Assembly: GCF_007746795.1 (NCBI RefSeq)
Contig: NZ_CP036343.1
Location: 6,586,357 to 6,650,356, forward strand
Source of the DNA: Gimesia algae
GTDB lineage: Bacteria > Planctomycetota > Planctomycetia > Planctomycetales > Planctomycetaceae
DNA length: 64,000 bases
Direction of reading: 5' to 3'
How positions within the stretch are numbered: position 1 is the first letter of the stretch; the number at the start of each line of letters is the position of its first letter. A program made the translations under genes and the position numbers. The notes beneath the pieces are model-generated. The model did not search any database and was not told where the DNA came from. It saw only the letters and a program-made list of their open reading frames with translations. Positions 27,826 to 38,254 of the stretch are shown one piece after another.

Positions 27826-29847
27826 TTAAGATAATGCCCGCAGGAAGATATCCAGATACAGAACAAATATCATCAGTCCCAGAACAAAGATCATCCCGAC
27901 ATAAGTAGCAGCTGTCAGAACTTTTTCGTTGGGTCGCTTGCGGGTGATGCCTTCCCAACAGAGGAACACCATGTGCCCACCATCCAGCACGGGAATCGGC
28001 AGGAAGTTCAATACAGCAAGGTTCACACTCAGAAAACCCAGAAACAGCAGCAGTTGCGCGTAACCATCATGGGCCACTTCATAGGCGACTTTGGCAATCG
28101 TCACTGGTCCACTCAATTCCATTGGGGAGACACGTCCGGTTATCAGACTTCTCAGAGTCAGATAGATGTCTTTCGCAGAATTTGTTGTGTACTGCACTCC
28201 CATTCCCAGCGCCTGGCCCATGCTGTCAGCCTTCTGAATTTCACGCAGTGACTGCAAGCGGATACCCCGGACAGGTAGCGACCATTGATCATCTGGTTTC
28301 TGTTTGGGATTGACCCATGGATTGAGTTTTTCCTCGACGATCTTACCATTCTGACTGAATGTCAGTTCGACAGGCCAACCGGGGCGAACCTGCATCTCCC
28401 AGAACGCATTCGCCCAGTTCTTGTTTTTATCATCGAATTCGTATGTGACCTCTGGAATCGGGTCCCAGTCGGCTGCAGTCTCATTATCCGGATAGATAAT
28501 TTTGATCTTCTTGATCAAAGCATTTGGTTTGATACCCGCTTTCTCAGCCGGACTCCCTTCTTCGACTTTGAGTACTGTAGGAATCAGATGAAAGGCAACC
28601 CCCAGTGAACCCACTGCCAGAGGAGTATTGGAAAAGACAGGATGTTCCAGCCAGGCGGGGTTGTCTAGTGGAACGACATTGAGATTGACCTCAGTCGGCT
28701 GAGCACCATCCTGCTCACGATTGACAACAATCGGAATGGTTTCACCAGCACGACCCGAAAAATAGTTAGGCAGACGCAGAGGATTCAAAGCCTTTCCAAC
28801 ATCCTGACCATCGATATGAGTAATCTTATCACCGACTTTTAATCCTGCTCGATCAGCCGGAGAACCTTTTTGAATCGATTCAATCGGGCCAATCTCCATC
28901 CAGAGCCCTAAAGTTCGAAATGGATTGTTCTTCACTTCGATCTCTACAATCTCTGTATCGGGTGTTCCTTCACGAACAACACCCGTCTTTAAAGTCTCAC
29001 TGCTTTTTGCTGCGTAGGTCCGCTGCAGTTGTGCATAATTCTCAATGGTTTCACCATTGATTGTTTTGATCGTATCACCCTGCGAAAAAGGAGGCTCAGC
29101 TTTGGCTGCTGCGGTCCCTTTACTGGTGATCCGCTCATTCGAATCCTGATAAACGGGAATCTGCAGACTCTGTGCCGGCAGCAGTCCAATTTGCGGCCGG
29201 GTACCTGTCTGATCCGGCGTCACTTTGACCTCGAACTTTTCGCCGTTCAGATGCGTTCCTTCCATCGTGATATCTCCATCACTGAAGGCGGAACTGCGAA
29301 TAATGTCCATAAAGGATGTTGTCTCGTTGCCATTGATTTTGTGAATCACATCACCAGGCTGAATGCCAGACTCCCACGCGGGCATTCCCGGCACTGCGGT
29401 CCCAACGATACAAGGCGTCGATGCGACGCCCAGTCGGAATGCAAATGCAAAGAACAGCATGCCAGTAATAATATTCATGATCACGCCCGCAGAAATAATC
29501 CCCATTCTCTGATAAACGGGTTTGGCCGAATAGGAGCGGGGATCGAGGGCAATTTCTTCGCTGCTTAGCTGGCTGGGATCGACATCGTCCTGACCCAGCA
29601 TTTTCACATAACCGCCGAACGGAATAATGGACAGCGCATACTCCGTCTCGCCGTATTTGAAGCTGTAGATGATCGGGCCGAAGCCGATACTGAATCGCTC
29701 CACTTTCACATTACACCATTTGGCGACAGCAAAGTGCCCCAGCTCGTGGAAAAAAATTACCAGCCCCAACCCGAGGGCTACCATGGCAATATTGGCAATT
29801 TTTCCGGTAAGAGTCCCTAACAATAAACTGGTCAGCACTACTTCCAC
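27826..29847 (-). CDS. rseP: Site-2 intramembrane metalloprotease RseP
   Basis: The protein has 673 residues. The first helix carries the zinc site HELGH at residues 34-38; the third ligand lies in [11 protein letters not shown] with Asp622. Between them are four PDZ-like segments, which is more than the two of E. coli RseP; their hydrophobic-ligand loops are [43 protein letters not shown] and [13 protein letters not shown]. RseP cuts membrane-bound anti-sigma factors and signal peptides. The start overlaps the dxr stop by 10 bp, a common bacterial arrangement that suggests coupled translation. Confidence 0.94.
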   Translation of the reverse strand: MEVVLTSLLLGTLTGKIANIAMVALGLGLVIFFHELGHFAVAKWCNVKVERFSIGFGPIIYSFKYGETEYALSIIPFGGYVKMLGQDDVDPSQLSSEEIALDPRSYSAKPVYQRMGIISAGVIMNIITGMLFFAFAFRLGVASTPCIVGTAVPGMPAWESGIQPGDVIHKINGNETTSFMDIIRSSAFSDGDITMEGTHLNGEKFEVKVTPDQTGTRPQIGLLPAQSLQIPVYQDSNERITSKGTAAAKAEPPFSQGDTIKTINGETIENYAQLQRTYAAKSSETLKTGVVREGTPDTEIVEIEVKNNPFRTLGLWMEIGPIESIQKGSPADRAGLKVGDKITHIDGQDVGKALNPLRLPNYFSGRAGETIPIVVNREQDGAQPTEVNLNVVPLDNPAWLEHPVFSNTPLAVGSLGVAFHLIPTVLKVEEGSPAEKAGIKPNALIKKIKIIYPDNETAADWDPIPEVTYEFDDKNKNWANAFWEMQVRPGWPVELTFSQNGKIVEEKLNPWVNPKQKPDDQWSLPVRGIRLQSLREIQKADSMGQALGMGVQYTTNSAKDIYLTLRSLITGRVSPMELSGPVTIAKVAYEVAHDGYAQLLLFLGFLSVNLAVLNFLPIPVLDGGHMVFLCWEGITRKRPNEKVLTAATYVGMIFVLGLMIFVLYLDIFLRALS

Positions 29848-30983
29848 TTTTTTATCTCCTTGCGAGCCCAGTCATCCAGCAGAAACAGTTCTTCCAGACT
29901 CGGATTGGGATCGAATTGATGTGATTCTAATACTTGTTGACAGGAAGTCGCGATATCGCAGAAACGCAATTCACCCGACAAAAATCGTTCTACTGCAGCT
30001 TCATTGGCTGCGTTTAATACCGCACCGCATGTCCCCCCCTGCTCTGCCACTTCGTATCCAAGTTGCAACGCGGGGAACGCTTCCAGATCAGGTGGTTCAA
30101 AGGTTAGCTCAAATGACCGACTCCAGTCCATCGGAGTATTCAGGCCTTTTTTCCTATCAGGATACGTAAGTGCGTACTGAATGGGAAGCCTCATATCAGG
30201 TGGCGAGAGCTGCGCGATGACCGAACCATCCACAAATTCCACCATCGAATGCACAATGGACTGGGGATGTACGACAACAGAGATCTGATCGGAAGTCAGG
30301 TTGAATAACCATTTTGCTTCAATAATCTCCAACGCCTTATTCATCATCGTCGCCGAATCGATCGTGATTTTCGGCCCCATCTCCCAGGTGGGGTGAGCCA
30401 ATGCTTTTTCCGGCGTCACATCTTTCAACTCAGACTGGCTGAAACCTCGAAAAGGTCCGCCACTGGCAGTGAGAATGATCTGTTTGACTTCCTGAGACTT
30501 TCCTGCCTGCAAGGCCTGAAATATTGCATTATGTTCACTGTCGACGGGAAGCAGTGTCGCGTGATTCCGCGCAGCCAGATCCATAATTAATGGCCCGGCG
30601 ACGACTAAGGTCTCTTTATTGGCGATTCCCACTGTTTTTCCAGCTTCAATGGCCGCCCAGGCCCCTTTCAGTCCAGCTGCTCCCACAATCCCACAAATGA
30701 CGACGTCGACGTCCTCGGATGAAGCCACGCGTTCAATCTGATCGTCGCCAAACAGAACTTCTGTCTCCACAGCAAAGCGGCTGCGACAGACAGTTGACTC
30801 CAGCTGTGAATTACTTAAAACAGCCCAGCGAGGGTGAAACTGCTGTGTCTGTTCAGCCAGCTGTTCCCAGCTGTTATGTGCTGTAATCGCAGTCAACTCC
30901 ATTTCCTGTGGATGGGCGGCGATTACTTCGAGAGTACTGGTACCAATCGAACCCGTAGACCCGAGAACGGCTATTCGCTTCAT
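29838..30983 (-). CDS. dxr: 1-deoxy-D-xylulose 5-phosphate reductoisomerase
   Basis: The enzyme converts 1-deoxy-D-xylulose 5-phosphate to 2-C-methyl-D-erythritol 4-phosphate with NADPH, the second step of non-mevalonate isoprenoid synthesis. The product has 381 residues from the ATG at 30983, which gives the standard beginning [14 protein letters not shown] with the nucleotide-binding Gly-rich loop at 8-14. ATG at 31001 is an alternative and would add six residues. Family marks include [50 protein letters not shown] and the C-terminal [11 protein letters not shown]. The gene lies upstream of rseP, with which it overlaps. Confidence 0.96.
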   Translation of the reverse strand: MKRIAVLGSTGSIGTSTLEVIAAHPQEMELTAITAHNSWEQLAEQTQQFHPRWAVLSNSQLESTVCRSRFAVETEVLFGDDQIERVASSEDVDVVICGIVGAAGLKGAWAAIEAGKTVGIANKETLVVAGPLIMDLAARNHATLLPVDSEHNAIFQALQAGKSQEVKQIILTASGGPFRGFSQSELKDVTPEKALAHPTWEMGPKITIDSATMMNKALEIIEAKWLFNLTSDQISVVVHPQSIVHSMVEFVDGSVIAQLSPPDMRLPIQYALTYPDRKKGLNTPMDWSRSFELTFEPPDLEAFPALQLGYEVAEQGGTCGAVLNAANEAAVERFLSGELRFCDIATSCQQVLESHQFDPNPSLEELFLLDDWARKEIKKWK

Positions 30984-31383
30984 TCGACCCTGTTTTTTCA
31001 TCCTCAGTCGGTATAATTGACTGTTGTATTGATTCTTGAGGAGAGCGGAAAAAAGACATTGTCTGGTACTGTTTTTTTGTCCTAACCACCAACGAATCCG
31101 CATTTTAGGCGTAATAATTAAACATGGCAAGGGGCATTCACTCCGCAAAAGAGCCTTTTCACAAGCGTTTCAATCAAGAACCCGCATTTCTCGGAATACG
31201 TTTGATTGACCCCTCTGCTGAAACGGCATACATTAGCCTTAAAGATACGATGCATTCTGTGTTAAGATCCCTTCTTCTCTGAAATGATCTTTCACTGAGG
31301 GCTTAACCAACTGACCTTATGTTCCGTGTGTTTTAATGACTGGATTTCAGCAATACACACGCCTGCAAAAAAGATAAATCTCC
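30984..31383. other. Divergent intergenic region between dxr and ftsH
   Basis: This 400 bp gap holds the start regions of the minus-strand dxr and the plus-strand ftsH. A candidate ftsH promoter is listed at 31206-31234. Nothing else was recognised. Confidence 0.5.
31206..31234 (+). promoter_or_regulatory. Candidate sigma-70 promoter for ftsH
   Basis: TTGACC at 31206-31211 and TACATT at 31229-31234 are separated by 17 bases and match the consensus at five and four of six positions. The site lies about 150 bp before the ftsH ATG, leaving a long leader. Confidence 0.4.
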
Positions 31384-33441
31384 ATGGCAAACCCGGATCC
31401 GAACCGAAAAGATCTTCCCCCCCCTCCCGAGCGCGCTCCCAAAGGTGATGGCAAACGTCCCGAACCCAAAGGTCCGAAGAGCAACGCGATCTGGTATCTA
31501 GTTGTGGGTGGTTTGATCCTGGTCATCACACTCTCAGTCATCTCTAACAATAAACGGGGAGAGAAACTCAAGTTTGGGGATTTTGTCAAAGGTCTGGAAG
31601 ATGGCAAATATAATAAAACCAACGTCCACGAGCTGAAGTTTGGAACGGATTACATCGTATTCCAGGATCAACCCAAACAGGAAGGGGCTGATAAAGGGAC
31701 TCTGGCTGACACCACCAAAAATTACTATATCCCGGTCTGGGGAATTGCATCGGAGAAACGCGCTCAATTGCAATCCAAACTGGAAAGCAAAGATATTGTC
31801 GTTGATTCCGAAAGCCGGCCTTCCGAATGGGAATCGCTGATCGCGGTCCTGTTCTTTCCGATCGTGCTGTTGATTTTTGTAATCTACCTCTTCCGTCGCA
31901 TGGGTGGCGCCGGTTCCCCGATGTCATTCGGTCGCAGTCGCGGACGTATGTATGCCCAGGAAGATATCGAAGTCACATTCAATGATGTCGCCGGCATTGA
32001 TGAAGCCGTCGAGGAACTCCGTGAAGTCGTCGAATTCCTGAGAACCCCTGCAAAATACCAGGCACTGGGTGGTCGCATTCCCAAAGGTGTGCTGTTAGTC
32101 GGGCCTCCCGGAACTGGGAAAACGATGCTCGCCAAAGCAGTTGCCGGCGAAGCGGGTGTGCCCTTTTATGGACTCTCCGGTTCTGATTTCGTCGAAATGT
32201 TTGTCGGTGTAGGAGCCGCCCGTGTCAGGGATATGTTCCAGCAGGCAGCACAACGCTCACCGGCGATTATTTTCATTGACGAACTCGATGCACTCGGCAA
32301 GACGCGAGGTAGCGGAATGCCCGGCGGTCATGATGAACGGGAACAGACCCTCAACGCCCTGCTGGTCGAGATGGATGGTTTTGGCTCTGATCAAAGTGTG
32401 ATCGTCATGGGTGCAACAAACCGTCCGGAAACCCTCGATCCTGCCTTGATGCGTCCGGGTCGCTTTGACAGACACGTGCTGGTTGACCGTCCTGATGTAC
32501 GGGGCCGGGAAGCAATTCTCAAGGTCCACAGCGCCAAAATCAAAATGGATGACTCCGTCAACCTGCAGCATATTGCAAAAATCACCCCCGGTTTTGTTGG
32601 TGCCGATCTGGCAAACCTGATCAACGAGGCCGCCCTGCTCGCAGCGCGAAATAATAAAAACGCAGTGACCATGCACGAATGCGAAGAAGGCGTCGAACGC
32701 GTCGTTGCTGGGCTCGAAAAATCGACGCGTCTGATCCATGAAGACGAAAAGAGCCGCGTCGCCTATCACGAATGTGGCCACGCTCTGGTTGCCTGCTCTC
32801 TTCCTAATGTCGACCCGGTTCATAAAATTTCCATCGTTCCCCGTGGACTGGGTGCCCTCGGCTATACCCTGCAGCGACCCGAAGAAGAAAAACAACTGGT
32901 CACTCAGAGTGAACTGGAAAACCGCATCTGCGTCCTGCTGGGAGGCATCGCCGCTGAAGAAATCGTATATCAGGAAACCTCAACTGGCGCCCAGAACGAC
33001 CTGCAGCGTGCGACCGACCTCGCCCGTCGCATGGTCACCGAGTTCGGCATGAGTCCCAAACTGGGGCGTGTCCACTACAGCGAAACCAGACGGTCTCCCT
33101 TCCTCGGCGATTCGCAAGCCGGTGTCGAGAGCGTGCATAGCGAAAACACGTTACGCGAAATCGATCTGGAGATCAGGCGTATCATCGATCAATGCTCTAA
33201 GATTGCCTACGAAGTCCTCGACGAACGACGCGAACTACTGGAGCATATGACGAGGGATCTGCTGGAAGTCGAAGTCATGGATATGGAACAACTCCAGGCC
33301 ATTCTCAAAGAACATCAGCGCGGTCCGCAGATCAAACCGGGCACCTATAAAGGGAATGCCCACGAAGGAAAAAGCGGCGAGCAGAAACCGGACGAAAAGA
33401 CTTCAGAGAAAGATCAGGCAGCCGACGGAACCGGAGCATGA
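31384..33441 (+). CDS. ftsH: ATP-dependent zinc metalloprotease FtsH
   Basis: The protein has 685 residues. A Pro-rich cytoplasmic start is followed by a first membrane helix at about 34-53, a periplasmic loop, and a second helix at about 151-171. The AAA+ module has Walker A GPPGTGKT (240-247), Walker B FIDEL (297-301), a pore loop [10 protein letters not shown], and the arginine-finger region RPGRFDR. The protease site is HECGH at 462-466, with Cys in place of the usual Ala, and a third ligand Asp539 in NDLQRATD. FtsH degrades misfolded membrane and short-lived proteins. The 3' end overlaps the next gene by 4 bp. Confidence 0.96.
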   Translation: MANPDPNRKDLPPPPERAPKGDGKRPEPKGPKSNAIWYLVVGGLILVITLSVISNNKRGEKLKFGDFVKGLEDGKYNKTNVHELKFGTDYIVFQDQPKQEGADKGTLADTTKNYYIPVWGIASEKRAQLQSKLESKDIVVDSESRPSEWESLIAVLFFPIVLLIFVIYLFRRMGGAGSPMSFGRSRGRMYAQEDIEVTFNDVAGIDEAVEELREVVEFLRTPAKYQALGGRIPKGVLLVGPPGTGKTMLAKAVAGEAGVPFYGLSGSDFVEMFVGVGAARVRDMFQQAAQRSPAIIFIDELDALGKTRGSGMPGGHDEREQTLNALLVEMDGFGSDQSVIVMGATNRPETLDPALMRPGRFDRHVLVDRPDVRGREAILKVHSAKIKMDDSVNLQHIAKITPGFVGADLANLINEAALLAARNNKNAVTMHECEEGVERVVAGLEKSTRLIHEDEKSRVAYHECGHALVACSLPNVDPVHKISIVPRGLGALGYTLQRPEEEKQLVTQSELENRICVLLGGIAAEEIVYQETSTGAQNDLQRATDLARRMVTEFGMSPKLGRVHYSETRRSPFLGDSQAGVESVHSENTLREIDLEIRRIIDQCSKIAYEVLDERRELLEHMTRDLLEVEVMDMEQLQAILKEHQRGPQIKPGTYKGNAHEGKSGEQKPDEKTSEKDQAADGTGA

Positions 33442-34028
33442 ACACACTCCAAAGTATCTGCGTCTTTTGTGGCTCAAAGTCAGGGAACGATGAGCAGTAC
33501 CAGAGGTCCGCTCTCAAACTAGGACACCTGATGGCGGAGCGCAAGATTTCACTGGTTTACGGCGGTGGCAGCGTTGGCTTGATGGGAATGATCGCCGATG
33601 CCGTGCTGGATGCCGGCGGTGAGGTGATCGGTGTCATTCCGCAACAGCTGGCAAAAAAAGAGTTGATCCATCCTGGCGTGGAGCAGATGCACATTGTGGA
33701 TAATATGCACACTCGTAAAGCCCTGATGTCCGAATTGTGTGATGCATTTATTGCGATGCCAGGCGGGTTCGGCACACTCGAAGAACTTTTCGAAGTCGTC
33801 TCCTGGGTACAACTTGGCATTTATAGAAAACCAATCGGACTGCTGAATATATCCGGTTTTTATGACCCGCTGCTGAATTTAGTCGACCACTGCATTGAAA
33901 CAGAATTTATCAAACCCAAATACCGCGATCTGATCATCGCCGATCCAACACCAGCTATCCTGGTGGATCATTTGACCCATCACCAGTTGCCTGTCATTGA
34001 AAAGATTCTGGACCTCAATGAAACTTGA
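33438..34028 (+). CDS. LOG-family nucleotide phosphoribohydrolase
   Basis: The protein has 196 residues. It has the Rossmann-like start [24 protein letters not shown], and the catalytic signature PGGFGTLEE at 108-116. LOG proteins cleave cytokinin riboside 5'-monophosphates or related purine nucleotides to release the base and ribose 5-phosphate; bacterial members without cytokinin often act in nucleotide salvage. The ATG overlaps the ftsH stop (ATGA), so translation is coupled. It ends 25 bp before the convergent acpS. The family is clear; the natural nucleotide substrate is not. Confidence 0.9.
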   Translation: MNTLQSICVFCGSKSGNDEQYQRSALKLGHLMAERKISLVYGGGSVGLMGMIADAVLDAGGEVIGVIPQQLAKKELIHPGVEQMHIVDNMHTRKALMSELCDAFIAMPGGFGTLEELFEVVSWVQLGIYRKPIGLLNISGFYDPLLNLVDHCIETEFIKPKYRDLIIADPTPAILVDHLTHHQLPVIEKILDLNET

Positions 34029-34053
34029 TTCGCAGAGATCTGTAAGCTGTGAA

Positions 34054-34440
34054 TCACTTTGCCTGACCGACTGCAATCGCCGTGGCTGTGGCAAATTCGC
34101 GGCTGTGGGAGATCGTAATCAGAATCTCACTGATACCCATCTCGCCAGCGTGGCGCTCGACACCCCCGGAAATGACGATTGTCGGTTTACCACTCTGTAG
34201 ATTAACCACTTCGATCTCTTTCCAGCCGATACCTTTGATAAAGCCGGTCCCCAGTGTCTTCATGACCGCTTCTTTGGCAGCCCAGCGCCCCGCATAATGC
34301 TGCTCTTTATTCTTTTTAGAGCCACAATACGTGTTTTCGTTTTCTGTAAAAACGCGACTCAGAAACGTATCGCCATGACGTTCGATCATCTGACCAATGC
34401 GCGAAATTTCAACGATGTCTGTCCCCAGTCCTACGATCAC
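34054..34440 (-). CDS. acpS: Holo-[acyl-carrier-protein] synthase
   Basis: The protein has 128 residues. The metal- and CoA-binding Asp8 lies in GLGTDIVEI, and Glu57 lies in the WAAKEAVMKTLGTG signature. The C-terminal strand ends in ILITISHSREFATATAIA. AcpS transfers the phosphopantetheine arm of coenzyme A to acyl carrier protein, activating it for fatty-acid synthesis. Length and motifs fit the small trimeric bacterial type. It faces the LOG-family gene with a 25 bp gap between stop codons, so it is a single-gene unit. Confidence 0.95.
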   Translation of the reverse strand: MIVGLGTDIVEISRIGQMIERHGDTFLSRVFTENENTYCGSKKNKEQHYAGRWAAKEAVMKTLGTGFIKGIGWKEIEVVNLQSGKPTIVISGGVERHAGEMGISEILITISHSREFATATAIAVGQAK

Positions 34441-34705
34441 TGATATTTACCTTGCTTCTGGTCACTTGTATAATAATTAAAAATTAAATCTTTTCCTGAA
34501 TTCTGAAACAGATTTACCTCAGGCAGGGTAACTAAGCATAGAGCTGTCATGATGCAAATCGTAAATCTGCTCTATGAATACTGGACGAAACGACGTCAAT
34601 TCACGCTACTGTCAATTCCCGTTTGGGTTAGATGATAGTCACAGTTTTCGAAATTCCAGTTGCGCCCATCATTAAATATGAGTTGAGAGGGGAGTTCAAG
34701 GTCGA

Positions 34706-36691
34706 ATGCGATGCTTCTATTATCTAATCACAGGAATGCTGGCCGGCTGTCTGTTCATTGCAACAGCTTCAGCCGAACCCAAAGATACTCTACTCAACAA
34801 ACAGGTTAAGAACTTTACACTGCAGGATTTTCGTGGAAAATCCGTTCAACTGGACGATCAGCGGGAGCAGAAACTGGTTGTCATCGCTTTCCTGGGAACT
34901 GAATGTCCTCTGGCAAAGCTGTATGGTGGACGTCTGCAGAAACTGGCTGACGAGTTTACCAGCCAGGGAGTCGCCTTTTATGCCATCATGTCAAATCAAC
35001 AGGATTCCCTCACCGAAATCGCCGCTTATGCACGAAAACATGAGATCAATTTTCCCGTGCTGAAAGATGCCGGAAATCATATCGCCGATCAGATTGGTGC
35101 CAAACGTACTCCGGAAATCTTCGTCCTCAATCAGGATCGCAAGATCTGCTACCACGGTCGCGTTGATGATCAGTATGGAGTGGGCTATCTCCGCGATGAA
35201 CCCCAACGGGAAGATCTCAAAATCGCATTGACGGAACTGCTAGCCGACAAAACGGTCAGCCAGCCTTCGACGAAACCAGTGGGCTGTTTTATCGGCCGCA
35301 TCCGCGAACCCGATCCCGACAGCAAAGTGACTTACTCCAACCAGATATCCCGTCTGTTTCAGAAACATTGTGTCGAATGTCATCGTGAAGGGGAAATTGC
35401 CCCGTTCGCGTTAAATGAATATGAAGAAGTGGCTGGCTGGGCTGAAACCATCGCAGAAGTCGTCCGCGATCAGCGTATGCCTCCCTGGCACGCAGATCCC
35501 AAACATGGAAAATTCGCCAATGATCGCAGCTTAGGTAAAGCAGAAAAAGAACTCATCTATACCTGGGTCGAAAACGGGGCTCCCCAAGGCGATCCCCAGG
35601 ATTTGCCTAAACAGCAATCTTACGTCACCGGCTGGAAGCTGCCTCAAAAACCGGATGCTGTATTTTACATGGATGACAAGCCATTTAATGTTCCCGCGCA
35701 GGCTGGGAAACGAGGTGTCAAATATCAGTATTTCACAGTAGACCCCGGATTCACAGAGGACAAATGGCTGAAAGGGGCAGAAGCACTGCCAGGCAACCGG
35801 GCCGTCGTCCATCATATCCTGGTCTTTGCACGTCCCCCGCAGGGAAAACGGGTTCGTGTGTTTGGCGAAGGAGATCAGTTCCTGGTCGGTTATGTGCCTG
35901 GATCCCGCGAAGTCATGCTGCCGGAAGGCATGGCGAAAAAAGTACCCGCGGGTTCCAAACTGGTATTTCAGTTGCATTACACACCCATCGGTGTCGAACA
36001 GCAGGACCGCAGCAAAGTCGGCCTGGTATTTACAGATGAATCCAAGGTGACACACCAGGTGGTAACAGCTCAAGTGATTAACGAAGATTTCGTTCGTCGT
36101 CGCTTCTCGATTGATGCCAATAATGATAACTTCAAAATCGAAGCCACTTCCCCCCCCAGCGATCGCGATGGCGTGATCCTGAGCTTTATGCCACACATGC
36201 ATCTGCGGGGAAAAGCGTTCCGCTACGAACTTCGCAAAACACCCGATCAACCAGGCGAAACTCTGATCAATGTTCCGGCTTTCGATTTCAACTGGCAGAC
36301 TGCTTACAGTGTTGAAAAACCGATTCCTATTAAGAACGGGGAATACATTCACTGTGTCGCGCACTACAACAATTCCGACAGTAATTTATCCAATCCAGAT
36401 CCGAACAAAGATGTTTCCTGGGGCGATCAGACATGGAATGAAATGATGATCGGATACTTCAATGTGGCCATTCCCAAGGAGACAGCAGAAGCCGAAAACC
36501 AGTTCAAAACGATCGCCTTTAAACTGGTCAGGCGGCGCGACAAAAATTCTAACGGCAAACTTGAACGCGATGAAGTGCCGCTCCGCGAACTCCCCCTGTT
36601 CTTCCAGGCGGACCAGGATAAAGATTCTATCGTCACCGTCGATGAACTGGCTGCCATGATCGAAAAAACACGAGGAAAGAAAACCGAGTGA
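34706..36691 (+). CDS. Exported redoxin / cytochrome c / copper monooxygenase-like / EF-hand fusion
   Basis: The protein has 661 residues and a signal peptide (MRCFYYLITGMLAGCLFIATASA). A redoxin domain covers about 28-185, with one Cys (TECPLAK, Cys67) rather than a CxxC pair. A cytochrome-like domain covers 210-300 with heme motif CVECH (222-226). The next 300 residues align by pattern with the copper type II ascorbate-dependent monooxygenase family: His369-His370, His424 in QLHYTP, HMH at 497-499, and Met580/581. These match the six copper ligands of that family. Two EF-hand loops end the protein (DKNSNGKLERDE, DQDKDSIVTVDE). Its substrate is unknown. AAGG lies five bases before the ATG. 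Confidence 0.82.
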   Translation: MRCFYYLITGMLAGCLFIATASAEPKDTLLNKQVKNFTLQDFRGKSVQLDDQREQKLVVIAFLGTECPLAKLYGGRLQKLADEFTSQGVAFYAIMSNQQDSLTEIAAYARKHEINFPVLKDAGNHIADQIGAKRTPEIFVLNQDRKICYHGRVDDQYGVGYLRDEPQREDLKIALTELLADKTVSQPSTKPVGCFIGRIREPDPDSKVTYSNQISRLFQKHCVECHREGEIAPFALNEYEEVAGWAETIAEVVRDQRMPPWHADPKHGKFANDRSLGKAEKELIYTWVENGAPQGDPQDLPKQQSYVTGWKLPQKPDAVFYMDDKPFNVPAQAGKRGVKYQYFTVDPGFTEDKWLKGAEALPGNRAVVHHILVFARPPQGKRVRVFGEGDQFLVGYVPGSREVMLPEGMAKKVPAGSKLVFQLHYTPIGVEQQDRSKVGLVFTDESKVTHQVVTAQVINEDFVRRRFSIDANNDNFKIEATSPPSDRDGVILSFMPHMHLRGKAFRYELRKTPDQPGETLINVPAFDFNWQTAYSVEKPIPIKNGEYIHCVAHYNNSDSNLSNPDPNKDVSWGDQTWNEMMIGYFNVAIPKETAEAENQFKTIAFKLVRRRDKNSNGKLERDEVPLRELPLFFQADQDKDSIVTVDELAAMIEKTRGKKTE

Positions 36692-36705
36692 TTGTGATCA
36701 CTCGG
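36684..36705. terminator. Hairpin across the stop codon of the redoxin fusion gene
   Basis: CCGAGTGAT, a four-base loop TGTG and ATCACTCGG form a perfect nine-pair stem that includes the TGA stop at 36689-36691. There is no long T-run, only a pyrimidine-rich CCTTCTTCTT 15 bp later, so it may be a weak or bidirectional terminator between convergent genes. Confidence 0.45.
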
Positions 36706-36770
36706 TCAACTGAAATCAGTCCTTCTTCTTGAGAGTAATCCTCTTTTCTGAAACAGAAAAAGCTCAAACT

Positions 36771-38219
36771 CTACCGTTTCGACGACGGTTTTTTCTTCTT
36801 GCCTTGTCCCTGCTTCTTCTTTTGCTTTCCGCTCCGTTTAGGATCACGAGGGGCATTTAGTGCATTTTTACTGGGGAATGATTTTGCCAGCCGCTGTTTG
36901 ACTTCCACATACTGGGGATCATCGGCCAGGTTTTTCCATTCCATGGGATCCTTTTCGTGATCATAGAGCTCTTCACTGCCATCCTGATAGCGAATCAGAC
37001 GATACCGGTTATCTCGTAACGCGTGATTCAAGCGACCATGTGTTGTCAATGCCGGGCGCTCCCAGATGATATCGGGGTCCCTTAACAGGGGAACCATGCT
37101 GACCCCATCCAGGTATCCGCCAATCGGTAACTCACACAAATCACAGAGCGTCGGATAGATATTCATAAAGTCCACTGCCTGGCCACAGCGTAAACCAGGC
37201 TTTGTCACGCCGGGAACAACCATCATCAAAGGAGCCCGTGTCGCCTCCTCCCACAGCGAGAACTTCCGCCAGTGATGTTTCTCACCCAGATGCCAGCCAT
37301 GATCTCCCCATAAAACCACGATCGTATTCTTAGCATACTGGCTGGCGTCGAGGGCATCCAGAACGCGACCGACCTGGACATCCGCGAAAGTAATGCTGGC
37401 CAGGTAAGCCTGCACGGAATAACGCCAGTTTTCCGTTTTCAGAATTTTCGCGTGATCGCCGGTCGGCTTCGCCATTCGGATTCCAGCAGGAGGAACATCA
37501 TTCAGATCATCATCCGGCACTTCAGGTAGTTGAATTTTATCCAGGGGATACATGTCATAATATTTGCGAGGCACCTGCCAGGGCATATGCGGACGATAAA
37601 TACCACAAGCCAGGAAGAAAGGTTTGTCATGCTTTTTACCCAGATAATCGATGGCATAATTCGCCATTTTGTAATCGCTCATCTCCCTGTCATCTACATC
37701 CAGCACGCCCCAGATAATCGTTCCCGCGCGGCTGTGCGGATCATTCAAGACTGCGGAAACCGGTTGGGGATCTCCTGTCTGCTTTAAATAATCATCCCAC
37801 GAATTCAGATCGTTATAGCCGCCATGAAAGATTTTGCCGGAGCCAACCGCCTCATAGCCATTGTTTCGAAAATGTTGAGGCAGCGTGACAGCGTCAGGCA
37901 TGACGGGACGCCAGGGTTGAGGGTTCAAATACACGCCCGAACTGGAAGGTCGAATCCCTGTCATCAACGCTGCCCGTGATGGGTTGCAGGCGGGAGCCGC
38001 ACAGTGGGCGTTGGTAAACAACACACCACGCGATGCCAGGCGATCGATGTTTGGTGTCTTACAGTCCGGATGCCCTCCGAGACAGCTGATCCAGTCATTC
38101 AGATCATCAACGGCTATAAACAGTACATTCGGCTGTTTCGCTTCCGCTGCAGCAACGTCATGTCCCCAGGAAAACGCCGCACATATCAGAAACAGTATTC
38201 CCAAAATCGAGTGGCTCAT
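36771..38219 (-). CDS. Exported sulfatase, iduronate-2-sulfatase-like
   Basis: The protein has 482 residues and a signal peptide (MSHSILGILFLICAAFSWGHDVAAA). The metal-binding start is NVLFIAVDDLNDW (Asp38, Asp39), and the sulfatase signature is CNPSR at 78-82, where Cys78 is converted to formylglycine. Later marks are YRPHMPWQVPRKY, LWGDHGWHLGEKHHWRKFSLWEEATRAP and ALRDNRYRLIRY. The pattern is closest to the iduronate-2-sulfatase group that removes sulfate from acidic glycans. A Lys-rich tail ends the protein. Many planctomycete sulfatases act on algal or mucin polysaccharides. The formylglycine-generating enzyme is not in this window. Confidence 0.92.
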   Translation of the reverse strand: MSHSILGILFLICAAFSWGHDVAAAEAKQPNVLFIAVDDLNDWISCLGGHPDCKTPNIDRLASRGVLFTNAHCAAPACNPSRAALMTGIRPSSSGVYLNPQPWRPVMPDAVTLPQHFRNNGYEAVGSGKIFHGGYNDLNSWDDYLKQTGDPQPVSAVLNDPHSRAGTIIWGVLDVDDREMSDYKMANYAIDYLGKKHDKPFFLACGIYRPHMPWQVPRKYYDMYPLDKIQLPEVPDDDLNDVPPAGIRMAKPTGDHAKILKTENWRYSVQAYLASITFADVQVGRVLDALDASQYAKNTIVVLWGDHGWHLGEKHHWRKFSLWEEATRAPLMMVVPGVTKPGLRCGQAVDFMNIYPTLCDLCELPIGGYLDGVSMVPLLRDPDIIWERPALTTHGRLNHALRDNRYRLIRYQDGSEELYDHEKDPMEWKNLADDPQYVEVKQRLAKSFPSKNALNAPRDPKRSGKQKKKQGQGKKKKPSSKR

Positions 38220-38254
38220 TTCATTCCCCTGTAAACATGTCGGACTTTGATAAA

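Noticed and set aside
32257..32895. A 212-codon open frame on the minus strand
   Set aside because: It is antisense to the AAA+ core of ftsH and reflects codon bias of that gene.
35531..36364. A 277-codon open frame on the minus strand
   Set aside because: It is antisense to the redoxin/copper fusion gene, whose domains are clear, and its sequence has no domain character.
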